This document shows positions 8,530-16,525 of a stretch of 26,236 nt of DNA, piece by piece. The notes below the pieces were generated by a model. It had not been told where the DNA came from. It ran no database searches and worked only from the letters and a program-made list of their open reading frames with translations. Source of the DNA: DATBLZ01 sp036555065 (lineage in GTDB: Bacteria; Pseudomonadota; Gammaproteobacteria; Steroidobacterales; Rariloculaceae); NCBI GenBank assembly GCA_036555065.1, contig DATBLZ010000145.1:1-26236 (forward strand), read 5' to 3'. The position numbers and the translations under genes were made by a program. Every line of letters starts with the position of its first letter. The first letter of the stretch is position 1.

Positions 8530-8565
8530 CGTGACTATCGACGGCGGCGTGCTCGACAAGTCACG
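8530..8565. terminator. Inverted repeat between convergent dctM and PDZ-protein genes, candidate bidirectional terminator
   Basis: CGTGACT at 8530-8536 is exactly complementary to AGTCACG at 8559-8565, and TCGA at 8538-8541 can pair with TCGA further inside, giving an 11-bp interrupted stem. It begins 8 bp after the dctM stop and lies in an 88-bp convergent gap. There is no U tract on either strand, so intrinsic termination would be weak; a 3'-end stabilising structure is the alternative. Confidence 0.4.
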
Positions 8566-8609
8566 CCGAGCATCGACACCGATCGCCCATCCCAACCGTG
8601 CGCCATCCG

Positions 8610-9458
8610 CTACCGAAACGGGGGGCCGATGCGGCCGCCGCCGGTGATCCCGATCGGCCCGCGCGGCACGTACAGTTGCACGAGTTGTCCGTCGCGGACC
8701 ACGTCGACCGCGACCATTTCGCCCGGCTCGCCCTCGAGCACGAGCCGGTTGAGGTCGCTCATGTCGAACACGCGCTCGCCGTCGAACGAAACGACCTGAT
8801 CGCCGGGCTTGATGCCGGCCTGCGCTCCGGGCGACGTGGCGAGCACGTCTCGCACCTGGACGCTCGTCGGGCGATCGAGCGCCTGCAGATAACGTTCGTA
8901 GTCCGCGTCGCCGAGCTCTTCGCGCAGCGTATCCGCGGGCGAGAACGCGCCGAGCGTCGGATCGAACGGCCGGCCATCGCGCGCCGCATCGTATTGTGCC
9001 TGCAGCGCCTCCATGCGCAGCTCCTGGCTGCGCGCGAGGATCCATTGCGCGCGCTCGTATGTCAGCCCGGCGGCGATGAAACGCTCGACGAGCTCTTCAT
9101 CGTCGAGCCCGAACGGCGGCCGGCGGCGAGCCGCGGGCGGACCCTGCGGTTCGGCGACCGCGATCTCTTCGCCGCTTTCGACGAGCTCCTCGGCAGAGTC
9201 GAATGAATCGACGCGTGCGGAATCGTCGGCCACGCCTTGGGGCGCGATGCGGTCATTGAGCACCGCGAGCTCGGCCTCGATCTCGCGACGGCGTCGCGCT
9301 TCCGTCGCGAGCTCCTGCTCGAGCGCGTCGAGCCTTTGCGCAGTCGAAAGCGAGTCGTGCGAGTCGGCCGTGGGTGCTAGCGAGTTTCCGCCCCACCAGG
9401 CGGCGATCGCGAATCCCGCCGCGAGTCCGACGACCACCAACGCGAGCGATTTGCGCAT
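8610..9458 (-). CDS. Membrane-anchored PDZ-domain protein
   Basis: The 282-residue protein has an uncleaved N-terminal helix (residues 5-21, SLALVVVGLAAGFAIAAWW). A short coiled-coil region follows at about 40-72 (LDALEQELATEARRRREIEA), then an acidic linker, a helical segment at 110-190, and a C-terminal PDZ domain at about 192-272 (VLATSPGAQAGIKPGDQVVSFDGERVFDMSDLN broken across strands). No protease domain is visible, so it is a scaffold or peptide-binding protein rather than a DegP- or CtpA-type protease. The start is supported by GGAGGG upstream of ATG. It lies 20 bp after the TerB-like gene and is probably co-transcribed with it. The exact role is unknown. Confidence 0.75.
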   Translation of the reverse strand: MRKSLALVVVGLAAGFAIAAWWGGNSLAPTADSHDSLSTAQRLDALEQELATEARRRREIEAELAVLNDRIAPQGVADDSARVDSFDSAEELVESGEEIAVAEPQGPPAARRRPPFGLDDEELVERFIAAGLTYERAQWILARSQELRMEALQAQYDAARDGRPFDPTLGAFSPADTLREELGDADYERYLQALDRPTSVQVRDVLATSPGAQAGIKPGDQVVSFDGERVFDMSDLNRLVLEGEPGEMVAVDVVRDGQLVQLYVPRGPIGITGGGRIGPPFR

Positions 9459-9478
9459 GCGCCCTCCGGCGCAGCCCG

Positions 9479-9922
9479 TTAGTTCGTTCCGACGAGGCCT
9501 GCGATCTCGGCCGGCGACGCGTCGATCGCCTCAGCGACCATGTTGAAGAATTCGATCTCCTGCACGGTCACCTCCGTATCGCTCCTAATGACCTTGGCAA
9601 GCGCTTGGACGACCATCGCGCGATGCTCGGCCTCGAGCGTGTGGCCGAGGCGGTGCAGAGCTTTTTCGAGCGGCGTCGTCTCATAGATCTCGGACATCGC
9701 CGCGACGCGCACGTCGGCCGCCGTCACTTGCTCGCCGGTGATCTTGGCGACGAGCTTTCTGACCGTATCGACCTCGACCGGGTGAATGTTCACGTCCGAT
9801 CGAGAAGCGCGTGCGAGCGTCATGAGCAGCACCTCGTTGAACAACTCCTTTTGCTCTTTTTGCTTCTTTGCTTCGCCGCCCTGAAGCACCTTTATGACGC
9901 TGCCCAACTTTGCGATGTTCAT
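9479..9922 (-). CDS. TerB-like (tellurite resistance TerB fold) cytoplasmic protein
   Basis: The 147-residue all-helical protein resembles the TerB/DjlA N-terminal fold: a Lys/Glu-rich lead (GGEAKKQKEQKELFNEVLL), then helices carrying acidic metal-binding positions (RSDVNIHPVEVDTVRKL and RSDTEVTVQEIEFFNMVAEA), the two pseudo-symmetric halves typical of the family. There is no signal peptide. GGGAGAGA upstream supports the ATG at 9922. TerB domains bind divalent metal and are thought to take part in envelope and stress-response complexes. Here it stands without other ter genes, between a MATE exporter and a PDZ protein on the same strand, so tellurite resistance should not be inferred. Confidence 0.8.
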   Translation of the reverse strand: MNIAKLGSVIKVLQGGEAKKQKEQKELFNEVLLMTLARASRSDVNIHPVEVDTVRKLVAKITGEQVTAADVRVAAMSEIYETTPLEKALHRLGHTLEAEHRAMVVQALAKVIRSDTEVTVQEIEFFNMVAEAIDASPAEIAGLVGTN

Positions 9923-9957
9923 TCGTTATTCTCTCCCCAAAACCGTTCGCGATATTA

Positions 9958-11334
9958 TCACGAGGCCCGGATGTCGATCTCGATGCGTGCAACGGCGCGC
10001 CTGAGCTGATTCCGGATGCGCGCGACCAGGAAAACCGCAACGGCCGCAAGGCCCACGACGAATCCCCACCAAAGGCCGACGGCCCCTAAACGCGCGTGAT
10101 ACGCCAACCAGAGACTCACGGGCATGCCGCAGAGCCAAAACCCAACGATCGCGATCGCGACCGGCGAGCGCGTATCGCCCATGCCGCGCAGCACGCCGAG
10201 CGATACGGCCTGCGCGCCGTCGAAGATCTGGAACACACCCGCGATCGGCAGGAGCAGCACCGCGAGCGCGAGCACGGCCGCGTCGCCCGTGTAGATCCCG
10301 GCGAGGATCGCCGGGATGCCGATGAACAGGGCGCCGGCGATCGTCATGACGGCTATGCCCGTGGCGAGCGCGGCGACCGACGAGCGGCGCACGCCCGCGA
10401 GATCCCCGCGGCCGACGGCGTTGCCGACGATCACGGCGGCTGCAGATGCGATGCCGACGGGCACCATGAACGTCAACGATGCGAGGTTGATCGCGATTTG
10501 GTGCGCGGCGACCTGAATCGTGCCGAACGCGCCCATGAGGAACGCGACCGTGCCGAACGCGGCCCATTCGAGGAACATCTGCGTGCCGACCGGAAGCCCG
10601 AGCTTGAGCAGGCGGAGCATCGGCCGAAGAGCGAAGACGTCCGTCGCGAGATGCCTGAGATGCGGCGCGAGATGTCGCCAGCCGAGCGCCAGCAGCATCA
10701 ACGGCATGAGGCAGCGGCACACGAGCGTCGACGAGGCCGAGCCTAGCACGCCGAGCGCCGGGAATCCGAGCTTGCCGTAGATCCACAGATAGTTGAGCAA
10801 TACGTTAAGCAGGTTGGCCGCGATGATCGTCACCACGACGGCGCGCGTCTCGTGATGTGCCTGCAGGGCCTGCCGAAGAACGACAAACGCGAAGAACGGA
10901 AATACTCCCGGCAGGATGCGGTAGACGAAGCCGCTCGCAAGCGGCACGAGCTCGGCGGGTTGCGCCATGAGCACGAGCCCCGGCCCCACCGTCAGGAAAG
11001 CAAGCGACGTCGGAATGCTCAGGACCAACGCGAGCACGAGGCCGCGCTGCACACCGCGCGCGACGCCGAGCGGATCGCGCGCGCCGCGCGCCTGCGCGAT
11101 CACGGAGTCGAGCGCGAGCAGCGCGCCGAGCCCGAAGGAAAGCAAACCGAAGGAGTAGACGTTACCGAGCGCGACGGCCGCGAGCGCCGCAGCCGAGACG
11201 TGGCCGACCATGATCGAATCGACCACGCCCATGGCGAAGAGCCCAACTTGAATCAATACGATCTGGCTCGCGAGCTCCACGATGCTCGCGAGATCGGCGC
11301 GCGTGGGCAGATAATCGGATCTCGTGACGGACAT
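9958..11334 (-). CDS. MATE family multidrug/metabolite exporter (NorM/DinF-like)
   Basis: The 458-residue protein has about twelve transmembrane helices in two homologous halves, the length and topology of MATE cation-antiport exporters. QVGLFAMGVVDSIMVGH, in the first helix pair, is the characteristic N-lobe signature, and GLPVGTQMFLEWAAFGTVAF is the equivalent C-lobe signature. It ends 35 bp upstream of the terB-like start. The start codon has no clear Shine-Dalgarno sequence; the AT-rich patch at 11343-11354 just upstream could hold its promoter. Substrate unknown. Confidence 0.93.
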   Translation of the reverse strand: MSVTRSDYLPTRADLASIVELASQIVLIQVGLFAMGVVDSIMVGHVSAAALAAVALGNVYSFGLLSFGLGALLALDSVIAQARGARDPLGVARGVQRGLVLALVLSIPTSLAFLTVGPGLVLMAQPAELVPLASGFVYRILPGVFPFFAFVVLRQALQAHHETRAVVVTIIAANLLNVLLNYLWIYGKLGFPALGVLGSASSTLVCRCLMPLMLLALGWRHLAPHLRHLATDVFALRPMLRLLKLGLPVGTQMFLEWAAFGTVAFLMGAFGTIQVAAHQIAINLASLTFMVPVGIASAAAVIVGNAVGRGDLAGVRRSSVAALATGIAVMTIAGALFIGIPAILAGIYTGDAAVLALAVLLLPIAGVFQIFDGAQAVSLGVLRGMGDTRSPVAIAIVGFWLCGMPVSLWLAYHARLGAVGLWWGFVVGLAAVAVFLVARIRNQLRRAVARIEIDIRAS

Positions 11335-11342
11335 GGCGGCCG

Positions 11343-11354
11343 ATCATATACAAT
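11343..11354. promoter_or_regulatory. AT-rich patch in the MATE / cytochrome P460 divergent region, candidate overlapping -10 elements
   Basis: The sequence ATCATATACAAT stands out in GC-rich surroundings. Read rightward it offers TACAAT (11349-11354) for the P460 gene; read leftward it offers TATGAT (11348-11343) for the MATE gene, about 9 nt from its ATG. No convincing -35 element is seen on either side. Confidence 0.3.
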
Positions 11355-11392
11355 TCGTGCCCGCGCCCGATCGAGTCTCGAGGAGAACGTTC

Positions 11393-11950
11393 ATGCGGCT
11401 CACCTTTGCAAGCATCTTAGGTGTCGGCATTTGTCACGCTTGCTCGGCACAAGTTCCCGAAACCGGCGGGAATCTCGACGTCGCCGAATACACCGCCGCC
11501 GGCGAGCTCGTTTTCCCCGCCGACATCGACGAGTGGATTCACTTGGGCTCGTCGCTCGGCCAGGGCTACTCGGAGCTCTCCTTCGCGCCCGAGAACCCCG
11601 GCACGTTCCACGTCACGCAGATCGAGCCAACGGCCTATCGCTACCTGCTCGAGCACAAGGAATACGCCGACGGGACGATGCTGCTGTTGTCCTTCTATAG
11701 CACCGCGTCGGCGCCCGAGCCCGAGCTCAATGGATTCGTGCAAGGCGATCTAACGGCGCGCGAGATCCACGTCATCGACCGCAGCCGCTTCGCCGAGGAG
11801 CGCGGGTTCTTTCTATTCGCCGAAGGCGTGAGCGCAAGCCCGATGGTGCCCGCCCCGAATCAATGCATCACGTGCCACAACGAGCACGCTGCCTTCGACG
11901 GCACGTTCACGCAGTTCTACCCACCGATCCGCGAGCTCGTTGGCCCTTAG
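11393..11950 (+). CDS. Cytochrome P460-family secreted haem protein
   Basis: The 185-residue product has an N-terminal signal peptide (residues 1-19, MRLTFASILGVGICHACSA). I chose ATG 11393 because AGGAGA lies 7-12 nt upstream; the in-frame ATG at 11324 would overlap the divergent MATE start and bury the signal peptide. The C-terminal motif CITCH (158-162) is a c-type haem attachment site, followed by the family ending FDGTFTQFYPPIREL. Internal blocks such as EWIHLGSSLG, FHVTQIEPTAYRYLL and HKEYADGTMLLLSFY fit the cytochrome P460 domain. Characterised members oxidise hydroxylamine or bind NO, and some family members are cytochrome c'-beta. The cross-linking lysine cannot be assigned with confidence. 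It acts in the periplasm, and its partner is unknown. Confidence 0.82.
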   Translation: MRLTFASILGVGICHACSAQVPETGGNLDVAEYTAAGELVFPADIDEWIHLGSSLGQGYSELSFAPENPGTFHVTQIEPTAYRYLLEHKEYADGTMLLLSFYSTASAPEPELNGFVQGDLTAREIHVIDRSRFAEERGFFLFAEGVSASPMVPAPNQCITCHNEHAAFDGTFTQFYPPIRELVGP

Positions 11951-12924
11951 AACTGCGCGCGCAGGATCGTCGGCGGGTCCGCGTCGGCGAAGTGCGGCTC
12001 GACGACGTAGAATGCGTCCCCGACCGTGGCTCCCGTCGTCGCCTGACCCTCGAACGTCGCAACACCGGCGACTTGCGCCGACGCCCAATCGTCGCTGCTC
12101 GCGAGCGCAACGACGCGGCTCGACGAATTGAGCACGGCGGCGAGCCGGCCTCCGGTCATCCACGTGAGGCCGTCGGCACCCACGACGGGCTCGGCGAGCT
12201 CTACCTTCGTCGTCGATGCGGGATCGGCGACCGGCACCTTATATATGCTGCCGCCGCCCGTCTCCGCGACGAGCAAGTACGCGCCCGGACCATACACGAG
12301 ACCGTTGACCGCGAACCCCTCGGCCGTCGGTGAGAACCGATGGAACACCGACCCCTGATAGTCGGTGCCAACGCGATAGATGACGTTCTGCATCGTGTCC
12401 GTGACGAAAATCGTGCCGTCATCGGCGACCGTGACGTCGTTTGCGAAGAACGAAGCGTCGGGTCCGGCATTGAGCAGCGCGCCGAGATCGACCATTGCGA
12501 GCCGCTCACCGGTGTTCAAGTTGTAGACGCCGAGCTTCGCGTGGCCTTTGCTCTGGCCCTGAAACACGGCGCTATCCGAATTCGTGACGAGCAAGCGATC
12601 GCGGTCCTCGTCGACCTCGATGCCGACGGAGGACTTGAGATCCGGGTCCTCGATCACGGCCGTGACGCTGCCATCCGCGCCGATTTCGAAAATCGAACCT
12701 TCCGCGAGCGACCCCGTGAGGAAGCGCGCGTTGTCGGTGTCGTACTCGATCCCTTCCGGGATGAAGCCGCCGCGTGCGGCGCGAATGGAATCCGGCAGTG
12801 CGGGCGCCGGCGCGGCAGCCGGCGTTGCCGGGGCGGCGGTGGGCGCGGGCGCGTCGCTTTCGCGCGAGCACGCGCTTGCGAGCGCACAAAAACCAATGAC
12901 GAGTCCGAGATTGCGGTAGACCAT
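11947..12924 (-). CDS. SMP-30/gluconolactonase-like beta-propeller lipoprotein
   Basis: The 325-residue protein has a lipoprotein signal peptide ending in the lipobox LASAC (Cys19), then a low-complexity Ala/Pro linker (residues about 25-45), then a six-bladed propeller of the SMP-30/NHL kind. Repeated strand motifs are visible: FIPEGIEYDTDNARFLTGS, IEVDEDRDRLLVTNS, NDVTVADDGTIFVTDTMQNV and VNGLVYGPGAYLLVAETGG. Such proteins include lactonases and non-enzymatic sugar- or metal-binding propellers; the catalytic metal site is not provable here. AGGGGA lies upstream of the ATG. Its TAA stop overlaps the TAG of the convergent P460 gene (11947-11950), leaving no room for a terminator between them. 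Confidence 0.8.
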   Translation of the reverse strand: MVYRNLGLVIGFCALASACSRESDAPAPTAAPATPAAAPAPALPDSIRAARGGFIPEGIEYDTDNARFLTGSLAEGSIFEIGADGSVTAVIEDPDLKSSVGIEVDEDRDRLLVTNSDSAVFQGQSKGHAKLGVYNLNTGERLAMVDLGALLNAGPDASFFANDVTVADDGTIFVTDTMQNVIYRVGTDYQGSVFHRFSPTAEGFAVNGLVYGPGAYLLVAETGGGSIYKVPVADPASTTKVELAEPVVGADGLTWMTGGRLAAVLNSSSRVVALASSDDWASAQVAGVATFEGQATTGATVGDAFYVVEPHFADADPPTILRAQF

Positions 12925-13003
12925 GACGGAATCCCCTGTATGAATGCTTTTGGTTCGCGGAGCGCGGGCCGCGATCTTAGCACGCGGTCAGCCTGCGCTT
13001 AAG

Positions 13004-15127
13004 TCAGGCAAGATCGTCGACTGTCGGCAAAAGGAGACGGAATTCTGCGCCGGGTTCGCAATTGCGCACGTCCACGGTCGCGTGCATCGCCGTCGCGAGC
13101 TGCTTGACGAGCCCGAGGCCGATGCCCGTGCCCGTCGTCGTGCGCGTGAGCTCGTCCTCGGGCCGATAGAAGAGCTCGAACAGCTTCTTCATCTTGCCGC
13201 GCGGCACGCCGGGGCCGTAATCCCGCACGCAGAAGAGCACTGCGCGGGCTTCGCGCCGCACGGCGATCGCGATCTCCTTGCGCTGCGCGCGCGCCGCGAA
13301 CTTGAGCGCGTTGTCGACGAGGTTGATGAAGATCTGCGCGAATGCGTCACGATCGACGCGCAGCACGGCGGTGCGCAGATCGTCTGGCAGCGTAACCGCG
13401 AGCGTGAACCCGGCGCGCTCGAGCGCCGTCGCGACTTTCGAGCGCACCATGTCGACGAGATCGCCGACGGTGGCGCTGACGAGCTCGAGCCTCGCCTCGC
13501 CGCGGTTCATGCGCGCGAGCGCGAGCACGTTCTCGATGAGGCGCGATAGGCGCTCGCTCTCTTCGGCGATATACGCGTAGTACGTGCGCCGCTTGTCCTC
13601 GCCGGCCCAGCCTGCTTCGAGCATCTCGCCGTACATGCGAATCGAGGTCAACGGCGTTTTGAGCTCGTGGCTCACCGCCGAGACGAAATCCTGCTGCTGG
13701 CGCCGCAGCGTGATTTGGCGCATGCCGAATCGATACATCACGAAGAATCCGCCGAGGAGCACGGCCGCAAGGACGACGCTGACCCAAACCAACAGCGATT
13801 GACCCGGCCCGAGCGGCAACGGGCCCGCGAGATAGGCGAGCTCGAGATCGGCGAGCGGCGGCGAAAGCCGCGTCGTGTAGAGCGGCGTTCCCAAGTGCGC
13901 ATCCGCGGCCCCTAAGCTTTGGCCCGATAGGATCGCGAGCTCCGCATCGCGGTAGCGAACTTGTAGGCTCGTCGTCGCGGACAGCACAACGCCCGCAAAT
14001 ACTTTCGCGACGGTCTCGTCGATGAATCGCGGCGTATCGATGACCGCGCCCTGCACGAGCCGTTCGCCGTTGCGCCAGACATTGCGAAACATCAGCACAT
14101 GCCCCGTCTCGAGCCGCGTGAACTGCAGCGGGTCGACCTCGCTCTCGAACATCGTGATGCGCTGCGTCGCGGGCTCCGGCACGTTCGATTGCTCGATACG
14201 CTTCGCGCGCGATTCCTCGACGGGCGCCGCGGCAAACTCCCGGAATACGCCCTCAGCAGCCGGCGGCGCGGAAGGCGCAACCGCGCTCGGCGGAACAGGC
14301 GCGTTGCTTTCCGCGACGTTGAGCAGCGAGTCGAGCGCCTCGCGCGACAGCACGAGCCCGGTGCGCGGCGGCTCCTGGTCGACGCGATCCGCCGCAAGAA
14401 CCGGCGCCGGATTCGAGCGTCCCCCGGCAATTCCGGCACTCTCGGCACTCGCGTCCTCGACTGCGGCCACCGCCGGCGCCTCGAAAAGCGCTTCACGGCC
14501 GCGCGCGGGCTCTGCGGCGTTTTCGATCTTCGCATCGTCGCGCTCGGTTTCGGGCACAACCAAAGGCGCCTGCGCCCGCTCCTCGTCGGCCGGGGGCGTG
14601 CGCGCCGGTTCGAGCCGGACCGCGCGGCTTGCGACCCGGACGCCGGGGCTCGCGCTCAAGATCGCGCGAATCTCGACCTCGAGGGCCGCGCGCTCGGCTT
14701 GTTGCTCACGGCTGATGCCATACGCACCGGGATCGATGTCGCGGCCCGGCAAGAGCGGCGTGCTGAGCGCGCCAGACGAATCGATTTGGAAGTAGCCGAT
14801 GACGCCGGGTACGGCGCTCACGACCGGAAACGCCGCGAGCGGCGATTGCTGAAGGAAGTTCGCCTCTGGATCGCCGGCCACGACGAGAAACGCGTAGTCC
14901 GTGAACCGGCGCGCGTCTTCGGCGCGCACGGCCTCGGCGATGCTCTGATCGATACGCTCCGAGAACTCCTCGGCGAGCACTTGGTGACGCCGGAACGCGT
15001 CGAGCTCGAGCTGCTTGAACGCCTGCTGCACGAGCACGACTGCAGGCACCGTGAGCGCGAGAAAGAACACACCGAGCAGCGCGCGCAAGCGGTTTCGTTC
15101 GGAGCGCGTGTCGAACTGGACGCGCAT
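13004..15127 (-). CDS. Sensor histidine kinase with large periplasmic sensor region
   Basis: This 707-residue inner-membrane kinase has a first transmembrane helix at about 16-34, a roughly 400-residue periplasmic part, and a second helix at about 445-464. No separate HAMP domain is evident. The HisKA helix carries H487 (SAVSHELKTPLTS). The ATPase has the N box (NLVDNALKF, 602-610), G1 (DYGPGVP, 636-642) and G2 (GTGIGLGL, 666-673). Residues about 170-325 of the periplasmic part are Ala/Pro/Glu-rich low-complexity sequence, an unusual insertion, flanked by folded segments (85-165 and 326-440). The gene starts 3 bp after the response regulator stop. The signal is unknown; context with pspA suggests envelope stress. 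Confidence 0.92.
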   Translation of the reverse strand: MRVQFDTRSERNRLRALLGVFFLALTVPAVVLVQQAFKQLELDAFRRHQVLAEEFSERIDQSIAEAVRAEDARRFTDYAFLVVAGDPEANFLQQSPLAAFPVVSAVPGVIGYFQIDSSGALSTPLLPGRDIDPGAYGISREQQAERAALEVEIRAILSASPGVRVASRAVRLEPARTPPADEERAQAPLVVPETERDDAKIENAAEPARGREALFEAPAVAAVEDASAESAGIAGGRSNPAPVLAADRVDQEPPRTGLVLSREALDSLLNVAESNAPVPPSAVAPSAPPAAEGVFREFAAAPVEESRAKRIEQSNVPEPATQRITMFESEVDPLQFTRLETGHVLMFRNVWRNGERLVQGAVIDTPRFIDETVAKVFAGVVLSATTSLQVRYRDAELAILSGQSLGAADAHLGTPLYTTRLSPPLADLELAYLAGPLPLGPGQSLLVWVSVVLAAVLLGGFFVMYRFGMRQITLRRQQQDFVSAVSHELKTPLTSIRMYGEMLEAGWAGEDKRRTYYAYIAEESERLSRLIENVLALARMNRGEARLELVSATVGDLVDMVRSKVATALERAGFTLAVTLPDDLRTAVLRVDRDAFAQIFINLVDNALKFAARAQRKEIAIAVRREARAVLFCVRDYGPGVPRGKMKKLFELFYRPEDELTRTTTGTGIGLGLVKQLATAMHATVDVRNCEPGAEFRLLLPTVDDLA

Positions 15128-15130
15128 CGG

Positions 15131-15835
15131 TCAGCTATCCGTCGCGAGCCGGTAGCCAGCGCCGCGCACGGTGACCAGGTAGCGCGGCAGCTTCGCGTCG
15201 GCTTCGATCTTGCGGCGCAGCTTCGCAACGTGAATATCGACGGTACGCGTCTCGATCACCGCATTGCGGTCGTATCCCCACACCTTGTTCAAGAGCTCCT
15301 CGCGCGAGACCGGGCGCTCCGCGTGCCCGTGCAGGTACTCGAGGATGTCCATCTCGCGGCGCGTGAACACGATCTCCTCCGGTCCGCGCCGGCCGCGCAG
15401 ATTCTGCGTGTCGATCGTCACGTCGCCGCCGAGATCGATCGTCTGCGCGGCCGCGACGATCGTGCGCGCGCGGCGTAGCACGGCTTTGATCCTGAGCACG
15501 AGCTCGGCGACCGAGAACGGCTTGCCGACGTAGTCATCCGCACCGAGGCCGAGGCCCGTAATGATGTCCTCGTCGCTGGTTTTCGCAGTCAGCATGATGA
15601 TCGGCTGCTCGCGGTCCACTTTGCGTATCGCATCACAAATCTCGAAGCCGCTCGTGCCCGGCAGCATGATATCGAGCAGGATCAGATCGAACTTCCCGCT
15701 CAACGCCTTGCCGAGGCCTTGGTTGCCGTCGGCGACGCCGTCGACGCGGTACCCGTGATAGACGAGCGCATCGGTGAGGCCCGTGCGGATCGCGGCCTCG
15801 TCTTCGATGATCAAAATGTGCGGCTGCTTACTCAC
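15131..15835 (-). CDS. OmpR/PhoB-family response regulator
   Basis: The 234-residue regulator has a receiver domain (acidic pocket E11-D12, phosphoacceptor D55 in LILLDIMLPG, switch T83, K105 in GKPF) and a C-terminal winged helix at about 137-232 (FTRREMDILEYL, SREELLNKVWGYD, TRTVDIHVAKLRRKIE, VRGAGYRL). It starts at GTG 15835. It is the first gene of a two-gene operon with the kinase downstream at a 3-bp spacing. It faces pspA across a 162-bp region that contains GTAAA direct repeats with an 11-bp period, as expected for OmpR-family operators, so autoregulation and control of pspA are plausible. Confidence 0.95.
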   Translation of the reverse strand: MSKQPHILIIEDEAAIRTGLTDALVYHGYRVDGVADGNQGLGKALSGKFDLILLDIMLPGTSGFEICDAIRKVDREQPIIMLTAKTSDEDIITGLGLGADDYVGKPFSVAELVLRIKAVLRRARTIVAAAQTIDLGGDVTIDTQNLRGRRGPEEIVFTRREMDILEYLHGHAERPVSREELLNKVWGYDRNAVIETRTVDIHVAKLRRKIEADAKLPRYLVTVRGAGYRLATDS

Positions 15836-15843
15836 GCGGACTT

Positions 15844-15877
15844 AAGGCTACAGGTACGGGCCAAAGGCTAGCAGGTA
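15844..15877. repeat. Short imperfect direct repeat upstream of the response regulator
   Basis: AAGGCTACAGGTA (15844-15856) recurs as AAGGCTAGCAGGTA (15864-15877), offset 20-21 bp, or about two helical turns. It lies 9-42 bp upstream of the response regulator start, where an operator or leader element would act. It may be chance. Confidence 0.35.
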
Positions 15878-15893
15878 ACGGCGCACACGGCGT

Positions 15894-15934
15894 GTAAAAG
15901 TTCTGTAAACCCGCCCCGCGATCTTTTACGTAAA
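15894..15934. promoter_or_regulatory. Candidate OmpR-family operator (CpxR-box-like GTAAA repeats) between response regulator and pspA
   Basis: GTAAA occurs at 15894-15898 and again at 15905-15909, separated by six bases (11-bp period). This matches the known CpxR-box form of GTAAA, 4-8 bases, GTAAA. A palindromic TTTACGTAAA follows at 15925-15934. The site lies about 65-105 bp before the pspA start and 60-100 bp before the divergent response regulator start, suited to control both. Assignment to this regulator is inference. Confidence 0.5.
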
Positions 15935-15997
15935 CGCGTCTACGCCCGGCGCGGCTCCTTCCTTAGGCTTCTCCCCAACGCAAAGGAGGATCTGAAC

Positions 15998-16525
15998 ATG
16001 AGTCTGATTGGACGCGTGGCAAAGCTCGTCAACGCCGATCTCAACGCCGTTCTCGATCGCATCGAGGAGCCCGAAGCGCTTCTCAAGCAGGCGATCCGCG
16101 ACATGGAAGAGGAGCTCGCGGTCGAGACGCAACGAATCAAATGGCTCCACAACGAGATCGATGCGCACGCGGCGCGCGCGGGCGCTGCGCGCAAGGCGCG
16201 CGACGAGCTCGACGGCAAGCTCGATCTCTGTCTTTCGGCCGGTAACGACGAGCTCGGCCGCAAGCTCACGCGCCGCAAGCTGCAAACGGAGCTCCTCGCG
16301 CGGCGCCTCGATGAGAAGAAGGCCGCGCTCGAGAAAGCGTTGGTCGAGCAGGAGAAATCCTATGCCGAGCACGAGGATCAGCTCGCCGGCATGGTGCAGA
16401 AAGCGGAGCTGCTGACGGCGACGCCGCAGCGTGCCGTCGAGTCGGCCTGCGAAAGCGATCTCGTCGGCGACGATGAGGTCGAGATCGCGTTCCTGCGCGA
16501 GAAGCAAGCGAGGGCTCACAAATGA
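15998..16525 (+). CDS. PspA/IM30-family protein, short form
   Basis: The 175-residue protein is almost entirely coiled coil, as in the phage-shock protein PspA and Vipp1. MSLIGRVAKLVNADLNAVLD is the amphipathic membrane-binding helix, and IEEPEALLKQAIRDMEEEL is the family-typical start of the hairpin. PspA proteins oligomerise on the cytoplasmic side of the inner membrane and protect against loss of proton motive force. This one is shorter than the usual 220 or so residues and seems to lack the last helices. A strong AAGGAGGA precedes the ATG. It overlaps the next gene by ATGA. No PspF, PspB or PspC is seen nearby; regulation probably comes from the adjacent two-component system. Confidence 0.88.
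   Translation: MSLIGRVAKLVNADLNAVLDRIEEPEALLKQAIRDMEEELAVETQRIKWLHNEIDAHAARAGAARKARDELDGKLDLCLSAGNDELGRKLTRRKLQTELLARRLDEKKAALEKALVEQEKSYAEHEDQLAGMVQKAELLTATPQRAVESACESDLVGDDEVEIAFLREKQARAHK

Noticed and set aside
14099..15478. Plus-strand open frame (about 459 codons) across the kinase and response regulator
   Set aside because: Arg/Leu-rich shadow translation; the minus strand has intact kinase and receiver motifs.
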